The notes beneath the pieces are model-generated. The model was not told the DNA's origin. It was given only the letters and a program-made list of their open reading frames with translations, and did not search any database. A program made the translations under genes and the position numbers. Shown piece after piece: positions 1 to 7,136 of a DNA stretch of 18,530 nt (the first letter of the stretch is position 1; each line of letters begins with the position of its first letter). This DNA comes from an uncultured Pirellulales bacterium. GTDB taxonomy: Bacteria; Planctomycetota; Planctomycetia; Pirellulales; Lacipirellulaceae. Location: assembly GCA_947258835.1 (NCBI GenBank), contig CAMYJY010000046.1:1-18530 (forward strand), given 5' to 3'.

Positions 1-110
1 CACCTTTGTTTCCTGACACCTTTGTTTCCTCCTTTGTTTCCTCCTCACCTTTGTTTCCTCCTTTGTTTCCTCTGACACCTTTGTTTCCTTGTTCAGACAC
101 TTTGTTTCAA
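1..110. repeat. Tandem CCTTTGTTTCCT array at the left edge
   Basis: Six exact copies of the 12-mer CCTTTGTTTCCT are at 3-14, 19-30, 31-42, 48-59, 60-71 and 78-89. A degenerate seventh is at about 99-110. Some copies are preceded by GACA or CA, others abut directly, so spacing is irregular. The array starts at the first base of the window and may continue to the left. It ends about 40 bases before the antitoxin start. It could be a decayed dispersed repeat or a set of protein-binding sites; the sequence alone does not decide. Confidence 0.85.
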
Positions 111-139
111 CTCACTGGCCCTCGAAACACGGTTTGACG

Positions 140-151
140 TATACTGTAGAT
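140..151 (+). promoter_or_regulatory. Possible -10 element (TATACT) directly before the antitoxin gene
   Basis: TATACT at 140-145 matches the bacterial -10 consensus at five of six positions. It lies six bases before the ATG at 152, so transcription would begin at or next to the start codon. No matching -35 is seen at normal spacing, and no Shine-Dalgarno sequence precedes the ATG. This fits a leaderless message but is weak evidence for one. Confidence 0.25.
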
Positions 152-424
152 ATGAGTCCCAAACTTACCAGCGATCTGGCCCGTGCCCTTGACGCCCAGG
201 GTGACACTCCTCTCCGCACCGTACATCCGGTGACGGGCAAAGTCTATATTCTTGTAAGCGAGGAAAGTTTTGCTCGGCTCCGACCGCTGGTTGAGGACGA
301 CCCGCAGACCCCACAAGAGCAGCAGTTTCATCTGCAAGAGGCTGGTCGCCGGGCCGGCTGGGACGATCCGGCGATGGACGCCTATGACAAGTACGACGAG
401 CAGCGTTCCGGAAATACGTCATGA
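152..424 (+). CDS. Antitoxin of a MazF/PemK-type toxin-antitoxin pair
   Basis: A 90-residue acidic protein encoded directly upstream of a MazF/PemK toxin, with ATGA overlap (toxin start at 421, this stop at 422-424). Small size, position and translational coupling support an antitoxin role: binding and neutralising the toxin and probably repressing the operon. The C-terminus has a WDDPAMDAYD-type motif that I recall from planctomycete and cyanobacterial partners of PemK-like toxins; it is likely the toxin-binding tail. I see no clear AbrB fold. The frame is open upstream to a TTG at 89, but that lies in the tandem repeat, so I chose the ATG at 152. No Shine-Dalgarno is visible. The antitoxin call rests mainly on context. 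Confidence 0.75.
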   Translation: MSPKLTSDLARALDAQGDTPLRTVHPVTGKVYILVSEESFARLRPLVEDDPQTPQEQQFHLQEAGRRAGWDDPAMDAYDKYDEQRSGNTS

Positions 425-780
425 AAGTGCAGCGCGGCGATGTGGTTCTGGTCGACTATCTCTTCAGTGACCGGACCGGCTCTAAGGTTCGTCCTTGTCT
501 CGTCGTGCAAAATAACACGAACAACCAACGTCTGGATGACACAATTGTCGCAGCTATCTCCAGTAACACATCGCGAGCAACCAACGAACCAACCCAGTTG
601 GTCATCACAGTCTCTACACCGGACGGTGCACGGTCCGGCTTACTCTTCGATTCTAGCGTGCAGTGCGAGAACTTGGTAACCGTGGACCGGCAATTCATTC
701 GCCGCAAAATCGGCACGTTGCCAGCAACACTAATAGCCCAGGTTGATGGTTGCCTCAAGGCTTCCTTGGCGTTGAGCTGA
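421..780 (+). CDS. mazF: MazF/PemK family endoribonuclease toxin
   Basis: A 119-residue protein with the MazF/PemK fold signature. It opens with the strand motif RGDVVLVDY at residues 5-13, followed by a VRPCLVVQ segment (residues 23-30) whose Arg matches the catalytic Arg of MazF. An ISSNTS segment (about residues 46-51) holds the Ser/Thr that completes the active site in this family. Near the C-terminus, VDRQFIRRKIGTL is the usual late PemK/MazF segment. Known members cut mRNA at short sequences and halt translation until the antitoxin is restored. Length is normal and both active-site segments are intact, so the toxin is probably functional. It is coupled to the antitoxin by a four-base overlap. 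Its RNA target cannot be read from sequence. Confidence 0.92.
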   Translation: MKVQRGDVVLVDYLFSDRTGSKVRPCLVVQNNTNNQRLDDTIVAAISSNTSRATNEPTQLVITVSTPDGARSGLLFDSSVQCENLVTVDRQFIRRKIGTLPATLIAQVDGCLKASLALS

Positions 781-940
781 AGGTCACCAAGGTAAATACT
801 GTACACTGCATTGTCCCTTTGCCAATCTAACGTGAAGTGTTTGTCACTCCTCGTTAGGGCGCGGATGGAATTCGACGATCTTTCGCACGATCGGCTAGGC
901 CATCGAGGTTGGTCGTGAGTGGGGCTCCTCGAAGCTGCCT

Positions 941-1132
941 GCGAACAATTGCAGGATGGCAGCAAAGGCTTCGTTGTTTCATTCCTTCGTGTATCCTTCG
1001 CGCTCTTCGTGTTATTTTCTCGGCGCTCGAGCTTCACAGAGGCAGGCCAGTACTTCCGAGCGGTAGCTCGCTGTTTGGTTGGCTGCCCCCCGATCGAGCC
1101 GGGGGCGGGTTCTACCGCACTGGGGAAAATCG
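941..1132. repeat. Dispersed repeat of about 190 bp, copy 1 (gene-free stretch 781-1339)
   Basis: This segment recurs in the same orientation at 5362-5549. By eye the copies differ at about seven bases plus one short replacement that makes this copy four bases longer (192 against 188). It contains a small palindrome, CGAGC-GGTA-GCTCG, and a GC-rich hairpin with GCCCCC at 1085-1090 and GGGGGC at 1101-1106. The right end recurs a third time in shorter form near 10459-10515. Open frames through it are not conserved between copies, so I treat it as non-coding. Bases 781-940 and 1133-1339 show no convincing intact gene. Confidence 0.9.
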
Positions 1133-1139
1133 GGTGGCC

Positions 1140-1238
1140 CTAATTGGAGGCCCCCTGCTGCTCGAGCATTGGCAGTTGCTTGATCACCCAATTCGGAATG
1201 ACCAAGCCCATGACATCAAAGGCAATCGAAGTATTAAT
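1140..1238 (-). pseudogene. Possible 3' remnant of an unidentified gene
   Basis: The minus-strand frame ending at the TAG at 1140-1142 gives a tail that looks like real protein: INTSIAFDVMGLVIPNW followed by VIKQLPMLEQQGASN. The frame upstream runs into the tRNA gene and has no plausible N-terminus. It may be the leftover end of a gene cut when the repeat or the tRNA region was rearranged. I do not recognise the family, and chance is a real alternative. Confidence 0.2.
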
Positions 1239-1339
1239 CAGAGCAGGTGTGCTGCATGAAGTTACAAAAGCGACCTGCACGAAACGATGTGGGAACCAAG
1301 AGGGCAAAAGAACCTCTTTCCCACAAACAACGGTTAAAA

Positions 1340-1413
1340 TCGGGCCGACTGGATTCGAACCAGCGACCTTTTGACCCCCAGTCAAACGCGCTACCAGGCT
1401 GCGCCACGGCCCG
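1340..1413 (-). tRNA. tRNA-Pro (anticodon GGG)
   Basis: Read on the minus strand this folds into a full cloverleaf. The acceptor stem is CGGGCCG paired with CGGCCCG, followed by the discriminator A at 1340. The D-arm is GCGC-AGCCTGGTA-GCGC. The anticodon arm is TTTGA-CTGGGGG-TCAAA, with T33, anticodon GGG and G37. The T-arm is GCTGG-TTCGAAT-CCAGT. Length is 74 with the discriminator. The CCA end is not encoded: the next bases are TTTTAACC, so CCA must be added by nucleotidyltransferase. It decodes CCC and CCU. It lies alone between the gene-free region and the efflux cluster. Confidence 0.96.
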
Positions 1414-1615
1414 AAATTTTTTTGATACCGTTATTTTTCTGCTGTGCTGACCCCTCGAGAAAATCGACCAGGCAAAATCCAAATAGAACTTAAGGATCGG
1501 TTTCCGCCGCTTGCTCCGGACTGTACTCGTACCAACCTAACGATTTCTTTACCGTCCGACAACCCTGCCGGATTCCATCGAGTGGCACTTGCTGAAACGG
1601 CTCCCAGATAGGCTC

Positions 1616-2122
1616 TTAGTGCTCGTGATCGTGGGCAATCGCACCCCGGTACTGTTTGCCGGCAATCTTCACCACCAAGTGGGCATCGCCGTGACTGTGG
1701 TCCAGCTCCGCCGCGAGTGCTGGGCTGGTCGAGGTGAAACGGGAGGACTGGCCTGCCGGGTCGTCCACCGTGGGGCTGGCGGCCAGCGCGAATTGCTCGG
1801 GCTGGCCATCCTGGCTGAGGTTAACGATCAGCTCGCCGGCCTCAATCGGGACCGGATGTTTTATGCCAGCGTCCCAGACGTAGATTGTCACTAGGTTGCT
1901 GGCCTCGTCATGCACCAGTTCGGCATGGTACTCCTCCTGGCCCAACTCGATTAAAGCGCCGGCATGCGGCCCCTGCGTGGGGTGCGCGTCCGCCGGTTGA
2001 TGGGCCGCGGGCGCCGTGGTGGTGGACGGCTGGTCTGCATGCTCCTCAGCACAGCCGGTCATCACAAGGACAACCAGCGGCCACAGCCAACAACTGACAG
2101 GTTTCTGCTTCCATCCGCACAT
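1616..2122 (-). CDS. His-rich periplasmic lipoprotein of the metal efflux cluster
   Basis: A 168-residue exported lipoprotein. A hydrophobic N-terminus (about residues 11-21) ends in a lipobox-like MTGC with Cys24 as the predicted lipid-attachment site. A Thr/Ala/Pro/His-rich linker follows. The conserved-looking core starts at PHAGALIELG (residues 52-61), then EYHAELVHDE and TIYVWDAG. The C-terminus is rich in His, with HSHGDAH (142-148) and the final HDHEH. I recall similar domains beside CusB/CusA-type genes in planctomycetes, but no precise function is known to me. A role binding metal in the periplasm and passing it to the adaptor is inferred. It starts 17 bases after the cusA stop, with GAGG at about the right distance, so it is probably the last gene of the operon. 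Confidence 0.8.
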   Translation of the reverse strand: MCGWKQKPVSCWLWPLVVLVMTGCAEEHADQPSTTTAPAAHQPADAHPTQGPHAGALIELGQEEYHAELVHDEASNLVTIYVWDAGIKHPVPIEAGELIVNLSQDGQPEQFALAASPTVDDPAGQSSRFTSTSPALAAELDHSHGDAHLVVKIAGKQYRGAIAHDHEH

Positions 2123-2139
2123 GGCTTAAGTTCCTCACT

Positions 2140-5100
2140 TTAATCGATTCGTTGTGGCTCCGCCTCCACCGCCCGCCTCGCCGCCGGCAAACCCACAACC
2201 CAAAACAAGGCGGGCCGCACCCAAAACTCGAGCAAAGTACTGGTCAGCAAGCCACCAATAATGACCGTGGCCACCGGATATAAAATTTCTTTGCCGGGCT
2301 CCCCCGCGGACAGGGCCAAGGGCACCAGTCCGATCCCCGAGGTCAGCGCGGTCATCAGCACGGGTGCCAGGCGATCCTTACCCGCCCGCACGACCATCTG
2401 GGCTGTCCAGGACTCACCTTCATACTGGACCAGATGGAGATAATGATTGATTAATAAGATACCATTCCGCGAGGCAATGCCACAGAGTGAAATGAAGCCC
2501 ACCATGGCGGCAATCGTCAACGTCTGTCCGGTCCAGTAGAGCGCGGCCACGCTGCCGATAAAGGCCATCGGCAGGGCCACCATCACTTGCAAGGCCAAGT
2601 TGGCCGAATGAAACATTTTGTAGAGCACGAGAAATATACCCAAAAGCGCTGCGATCAACAGCGCCAGCATCAAACGGGCCGCGGACTGCTGGCTCTCAAA
2701 TTGACCGCCGTACTCGATAAAGTAGCCCGTCGGCAACTCAGCGACCACGGGCGCAAGCCGCGCCTGGATATCCTCGACCACGTCCACCAACCCGCGGCCC
2801 GAGACGTTGCACTGCACGACCAGGCGGCGACGCACATGCTCGCGATTGATCGTATTCGGGCCGCCCGCCTTATAGATCTGGGCCACGTCTTCCAATTTGA
2901 CCTGGCCCCCACCGGGCAACTCGATCTGCAGTCGACGCAGCGCGTCCAGGTTTTCTCGAAACTCTTCCTTCAGTCGCACCAGCAAGTCAAAATTGCGCTG
3001 CCCCTCCAGCACCTGCGAAACCACCTGGCCCTGCATGGCCGTTGCCACAAATTCATTCACGTCCGCGCGGCGAAGACCAAATGCCTTCAGCTGCTGGCCG
3101 TCTGCCTCAATCCGCAGCTGGGGGATGGTCACTTGCTGTTCGATTTGCAAATCCCGCACCCCAGGCACGGTCTCAATGGCCCCTCGGATGCCTTGGGCCT
3201 GACGCCGTAGCTCATGGAGATCGTCCCCATAGAGCTTGATCGCCACCTGCGCTTTCACTCCCGACAACATGTGCGAAATCAAATGGGCCAGCGGTTGCTC
3301 CACGGCAGTAACAATCCCTGGAATGTCGGCCAGCGCTTCGTTGATCCGTTCGATGACCGCTGAGCGCGAACGGTGAGCGTGCGGATCCACGGTGGCAATG
3401 ATCTCCGTGATATGCACGCCCTCGGCGTGCTCATCCAGCTCCGCGCGGCCCGTTTTCCGAACCAAGGCCACCAGATCCTCCAGCTGTGCCAAGCGCTGCT
3501 CAACGGTGCGTGCGATTTGGCAAGAGGTGGTCAACGAGGTGCCCGGAGGCAACAACACGTTGACTTGCACGGCCCCTTCGTTGAACGGTGGTAAAAAATC
3601 CCGCTCCAGTCGCGCCAGTCCCACGCCCGCCACGACCACCGCTACCGCCGCCAGCAGCAGAATGGGCCGCGCCCAGTGGAGGCTCAGTCGAATCACCCGC
3701 TCGGCGAGCGTCTGGAGACCACGCAACAACAGGCTCTCGCGCTCCAGCGCAGCGGGGCGGACAGAGCGCAACAGCCAATAACTCAGCACCGGGGTCACCG
3801 TCAGCGATACCAAGAGCGAGGCAGCGATGGAAACGATGTAGGAAATTCCCAGTGGTTTAAACAGACGTCCTTCCATCCCCGCCAGGGCAAACAGCGGCAG
3901 AAAAACAAGCATGACAATCAGGGTACCATAGACAATCGAATGGCGGATTTCGGCACTGGCTTGAAAGACCACGCGGAGCGGATGGGCGGGCTGGGAGCGA
4001 AGATGATTTTCACGAAGACGCCGAAAAATATTTTCCACATCCACAATGGCATCGTCGACCAGCTCGCCCAGGGCCACGGCCAAGCCGCCCAAGGTCATCG
4101 TGTTCACGGACAATCCAAACCAGGCAAACGCCACCGCCGTGGTGACCAACGACAACGGAATGGCCGTCAGCGTGATGAGTGTGGTCCGTACATTCATCAA
4201 GAATACGAACAAGACAATCACCACCAACAGGGCCCCGTCACGAAGGGCCAGGACAACATTTTCGATGGCCCGGTCGATGAATGCTTTTTGCTGGTACAAA
4301 CCGGGCAGCACACGCACGTCCGCTGGCAGCGCGGCCTGCATTTCACGCAGCGCAGCGGACACCTTTTCCGTAACTTCCCTGGTATCCGCCTGGGGTTGTT
4401 TCAGAATGGTCAGCAGCACCGACGGGCCCCCGGCCATCCGGCCACTGGCCTCGCGGACATAGGCCGCGCTATCCCCCCGCTGGACCTGGGCACCGAGGGC
4501 AATTTGCGCCACTTGGGACAGGGTTATCGATTGCCTGTCCCGTTGTTTCACCACCACGTCGCCAATTGCATCGATCGTTTTCAGGCGTCCTAACGAACGA
4601 ACCAAATATTCGTTGGGGCCCAATTCATCCAGATAGCCTCCCGAATTGTTTTGATTACTTTCTTGCAGGGCCGTTTTGACCTCCTGCAGGGTGATACCGT
4701 AGCGCAGGAGTCGATCGGGATCGACCAGCACTTGAAACTGCTTGCGCTCGCCTCCCATCACGATCACTTGCGAGACCCCGGGAATCGTGAGCAGCCGCTG
4801 ACGCACCACCCAATCGGCTAAGGTGCGGAGTTCCATCGGCGTCGTGTCGTCCCCCGCAGTCAGGCCCACGATCATGATCTGCCCCATGATCGACGAAATG
4901 GGCATCAGCTGAGGCCGCACCCCCTCCGGCAAGGACTCGGTCGCCAAGGCCATCCGCTCGGTCACCACCTGCCGATCGTTGTAGACATCGGTCCCCCAAT
5001 CGAACTCCACAAAAATAACCGACAGGCCCACTCCCGAAGCGCTGCGCACTGTTTGCACACCCGTAGCGCCGTTGAGCACCGTTTCCAGCGGAAAGGTCAC

Positions 5101-5292
5101 CAATGATTCCACTTCCTCGGGCGCCATCCCCGGAGCTTCGGTCATCACCACCACGCGGGGACGGTTCAGATTGGGAAACACATCAATCGGCAGCTGCGCG
5201 GCTTGCCAGCCGCCATAGCCCAACAGGAGCAGCGCAACGGCAATCACCAGCGGGCGATTGGTGAGCGAGAATTTGATAATTCCGTTGAGCAT
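2140..5292 (-). CDS. cusA: CusA/CzcA-like heavy-metal RND efflux pump, inner-membrane subunit
   Basis: A 1050-residue RND transporter of normal length, the proton-driven pump of a tripartite metal efflux complex. It opens with a short cytoplasmic end and TM1 (about residues 14-30), then the DVFPNLNRPRVVV porter entry typical of the CusA/CzcA group. TMs 2-6 lie at about 345-510, a second porter region follows, and TMs 8-12 lie at about 880-1035. The TM4 proton-relay motif is ELVDDAIVDVEN (residues 410-421), with Asp413, Asp414 and Asp418. The second-half TM10 segment GIASRNGILLINHY is also group-like. The double Asp is like AcrB rather than the VDAA of E. coli CusA, so the substrate is uncertain. 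A weak AGG precedes the ATG. The gene is separated from cusB by 367 bases holding a dispersed repeat. Confidence 0.93.
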   Translation of the reverse strand: MLNGIIKFSLTNRPLVIAVALLLLGYGGWQAAQLPIDVFPNLNRPRVVVMTEAPGMAPEEVESLVTFPLETVLNGATGVQTVRSASGVGLSVIFVEFDWGTDVYNDRQVVTERMALATESLPEGVRPQLMPISSIMGQIMIVGLTAGDDTTPMELRTLADWVVRQRLLTIPGVSQVIVMGGERKQFQVLVDPDRLLRYGITLQEVKTALQESNQNNSGGYLDELGPNEYLVRSLGRLKTIDAIGDVVVKQRDRQSITLSQVAQIALGAQVQRGDSAAYVREASGRMAGGPSVLLTILKQPQADTREVTEKVSAALREMQAALPADVRVLPGLYQQKAFIDRAIENVVLALRDGALLVVIVLFVFLMNVRTTLITLTAIPLSLVTTAVAFAWFGLSVNTMTLGGLAVALGELVDDAIVDVENIFRRLRENHLRSQPAHPLRVVFQASAEIRHSIVYGTLIVMLVFLPLFALAGMEGRLFKPLGISYIVSIAASLLVSLTVTPVLSYWLLRSVRPAALERESLLLRGLQTLAERVIRLSLHWARPILLLAAVAVVVAGVGLARLERDFLPPFNEGAVQVNVLLPPGTSLTTSCQIARTVEQRLAQLEDLVALVRKTGRAELDEHAEGVHITEIIATVDPHAHRSRSAVIERINEALADIPGIVTAVEQPLAHLISHMLSGVKAQVAIKLYGDDLHELRRQAQGIRGAIETVPGVRDLQIEQQVTIPQLRIEADGQQLKAFGLRRADVNEFVATAMQGQVVSQVLEGQRNFDLLVRLKEEFRENLDALRRLQIELPGGGQVKLEDVAQIYKAGGPNTINREHVRRRLVVQCNVSGRGLVDVVEDIQARLAPVVAELPTGYFIEYGGQFESQQSAARLMLALLIAALLGIFLVLYKMFHSANLALQVMVALPMAFIGSVAALYWTGQTLTIAAMVGFISLCGIASRNGILLINHYLHLVQYEGESWTAQMVVRAGKDRLAPVLMTALTSGIGLVPLALSAGEPGKEILYPVATVIIGGLLTSTLLEFWVRPALFWVVGLPAARRAVEAEPQRID

Positions 5293-5361
5293 TTTGGCCT
5301 GGGTGGCAGCACGCCTGGTTAATATTTTCGATGTTTAGACAAATTTAAGCAAACCACGGGA

Positions 5362-5549
5362 GCGAGCACTTGCAGGATGGCAGCAAAGGCTTCGTTGTTT
5401 CATTCCCTCGTGTATCCTTCGCGCTCTTCGTGTTATTCTCTCGGCGCTGGAGTTTCACAGAGGCAGGCCAGTACTTCCGAGCGGTAGCTCGCTGGCCGGC
5501 TGCCCCCCGATCGAGCCGGGGGCGGGTTCTGCCGCACTGGGGAAAATCG
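5362..5549. repeat. Dispersed repeat of about 190 bp, copy 2, in the cusB-cusA gap
   Basis: Same-direction copy of the segment at 941-1132. It includes the same small palindrome and the GC-rich hairpin, with GCCCCC at 5502-5507 and GGGGGC at 5518-5523. It occupies half of the 367-base space between the cusB stop and the cusA start, an unusual gap inside what should be one operon. The hairpin lies in the path of transcription from cusB into cusA and might lower cusA expression or mark a processing site. No gene is seen in the rest of the gap (5293-5361, 5550-5659). Confidence 0.9.
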
Positions 5550-5659
5550 TTGCCACCCTCCAAGGTTTCATTCGGGAAGTAAAAGTAATACGCATAGCAA
5601 AAACGCATCCCATATCCTGACCCCAAAGTTTTAACCGCCCGGAGGCAGGCCCTGCCGCC

Positions 5660-7036
5660 TTAGTGATTATGCCCCGCGTGTGGATCGATCGCCGGGCCGG
5701 ACTGATTCCGCAAGGCCAAATGCATCTGATAGGCCCCCTGCCCCGCAACCACGTCTCCCGGAAACAAGGCCCCGTTGTTGGCCACCACCACAGCCTGCTG
5801 GTCACGATGCACGACGTGGACAGGCACTTGGTCAAAATGGTCACCGTTTTGCCGGTAGACGTAGGCCTCGGCACCTTCCTCCACCACAGCCGTGGTGGGC
5901 AACACCAGCTGCTGTGGCCAAGTTTCCGCCGGCACGAGGATTTGCAGGCGTTGGCCTGGTTTATAGCGCCATTCGATATAGCGACGGCCGTTGGTTGCCT
6001 CGCGCTGGTGGACTATTTCGTTGGGCAAGCGGATAAAAACTTTGAAGGCCCGCGAAACAACATCGATTTTGTCGGCCACATAGTGCACCTGCAGGCCACG
6101 AATCTCGGGCGCGGAGGCCTGATCGGTGAGCACGCGGGCACTCAGTGTGTGGTCGGTCCGCGCCGCCTGCCGGATGATGCCAGCATCGTCCGCAAAGGCA
6201 AGTGCTTCGATATGCAATTCGCAGTGATCGGCCAACATGGCCAATTCACTGCCCACCTCAACCTGCTGGCCTTGGGCGATGTTGAGCCGCTGGATAATAA
6301 ACAAATGCTCACACGTGCAGCCATCGGCCTCGTGTCGGTGCGGGGGAGCCCGCACCGTGAGGGACCGAAACAGCGTCCTGGTCCGCAAAATCTCTTCGAT
6401 TTGCTCCGCACTCACTCCGTGCAGCAGCAAGGCCTGCCGTTCCGCGTGGAGCGAGGCGGCTAGTTTTTGTTGTTCGTACTGCTGCTCCAGCAGACGGCGG
6501 CCAGCGACGACGCCTGCTTCCAGTTGTTGGAGACGCTGAATCTCGCTGTGCACCACATCCAAATTTTCGGCCGTGCGGAGCAGATCCCGCTGCGCGGCCA
6601 CCAATTCCTCATGCGTCAGCTGCAGTTCAAACAGGGGCTGCTCGGCCTCGATGGCCTCGCCCGTGACGGCGCGGATTTTGGTAACGATGCCCGTGAGGGG
6701 CGCGGTAATATGCAGCTGGGATCTGCCCGGACGTTCCACCACAATCGCCGGCAACGTGAGAAACTTCTGGTATGCGGCCAGTTCCACCACCAAGGGGTGA
6801 TAACCAATGTTCTTCAAACCATTCGGGCTGAGCGCTAGCGAGCTGCCCTGCCCCGAGCTGCCCTGCCCCGAGCTTCCCGGACCGTGATTCCCCTGGGTGG
6901 CCGGAGCCCCCGCCGAATTCTCAGCCTCACCCGGCTGGACAGCCACCAACCAGAGCACCGCTGCCAGGCCGCCCACGATAACCGCCAGGAGCACCATGAC
7001 GCGCGCCCAACTGCCTGCTGAGTTTTGCGATGCCAT
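5660..7036 (-). CDS. cusB: CusB-like periplasmic adaptor (membrane fusion protein)
   Basis: A 458-residue RND adaptor that would bridge the inner-membrane pump and the TolC-like channel. One N-terminal membrane segment (about residues 13-33) is followed by a Gly/Ser/Gln linker. A first lipoyl half reads APLTGIVTKI. A long alpha-hairpin with coiled-coil character (about 140-210) comes next, then a second lipoyl half and beta-barrel domains (LQILVPAE, LPTTAVVEEG). A His/Cys cluster, HRHEADGCTCEH (233-244), sits next to the second lipoyl half, and the C-terminus ends HAGHNH; both are likely metal ligands. A TTG start nine codons upstream is possible, but I chose the ATG at 7034-7036 because GGAG (7046-7049) lies nine bases before it. 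It follows tonB after 100 bases. Confidence 0.9.
   Translation of the reverse strand: MASQNSAGSWARVMVLLAVIVGGLAAVLWLVAVQPGEAENSAGAPATQGNHGPGSSGQGSSGQGSSLALSPNGLKNIGYHPLVVELAAYQKFLTLPAIVVERPGRSQLHITAPLTGIVTKIRAVTGEAIEAEQPLFELQLTHEELVAAQRDLLRTAENLDVVHSEIQRLQQLEAGVVAGRRLLEQQYEQQKLAASLHAERQALLLHGVSAEQIEEILRTRTLFRSLTVRAPPHRHEADGCTCEHLFIIQRLNIAQGQQVEVGSELAMLADHCELHIEALAFADDAGIIRQAARTDHTLSARVLTDQASAPEIRGLQVHYVADKIDVVSRAFKVFIRLPNEIVHQREATNGRRYIEWRYKPGQRLQILVPAETWPQQLVLPTTAVVEEGAEAYVYRQNGDHFDQVPVHVVHRDQQAVVVANNGALFPGDVVAGQGAYQMHLALRNQSGPAIDPHAGHNH
6839..6880. repeat. 15-bp tandem repeat inside cusB
   Basis: CGAGCTGCCCTGCCC occurs at 6839-6853 and 6854-6868, followed by a partial copy to 6880. It encodes repeated GSSGQ units in the flexible linker after the membrane segment. 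Because the unit is a multiple of three, copy-number changes would only lengthen or shorten the linker. Confidence 0.85.
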
Positions 7037-7136
7037 CTGCCATAACTCCACGTTCGTATTCAATCTGTGCCGATCTTGATTGTCTAGGTTGCGTCGCCTA
7101 CCTACTCCAACTGAAAACTAGGCCTCCTTTGGAAAA

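Noticed and set aside
456..1037. Minus-strand frame of 193 codons over the toxin gene and repeat copy 1
   Set aside because: It is antisense to the toxin and its N-terminal part comes from the dispersed repeat. The similar translation at 5345-5626 changes after the repeat ends, so this is repeat translation, not a gene.
941..1132. Insertion sequence or MITE
   Set aside because: No transposase, no terminal inverted repeats and no target duplication are visible at either full copy, so I report only a dispersed repeat.
3676..4593. Long open frame (305 codons) on the plus strand, antisense to cusA
   Set aside because: It lies wholly within the clearly coding cusA gene, is rich in Gln, His and Arg, and has no recognisable domain. 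GC-rich coding sequence commonly leaves such antisense frames open.
5663..6463. Open frame of 266 codons on the plus strand, antisense to cusB
   Set aside because: It is the shadow of the cusB gene, with unusual composition and no family resemblance.
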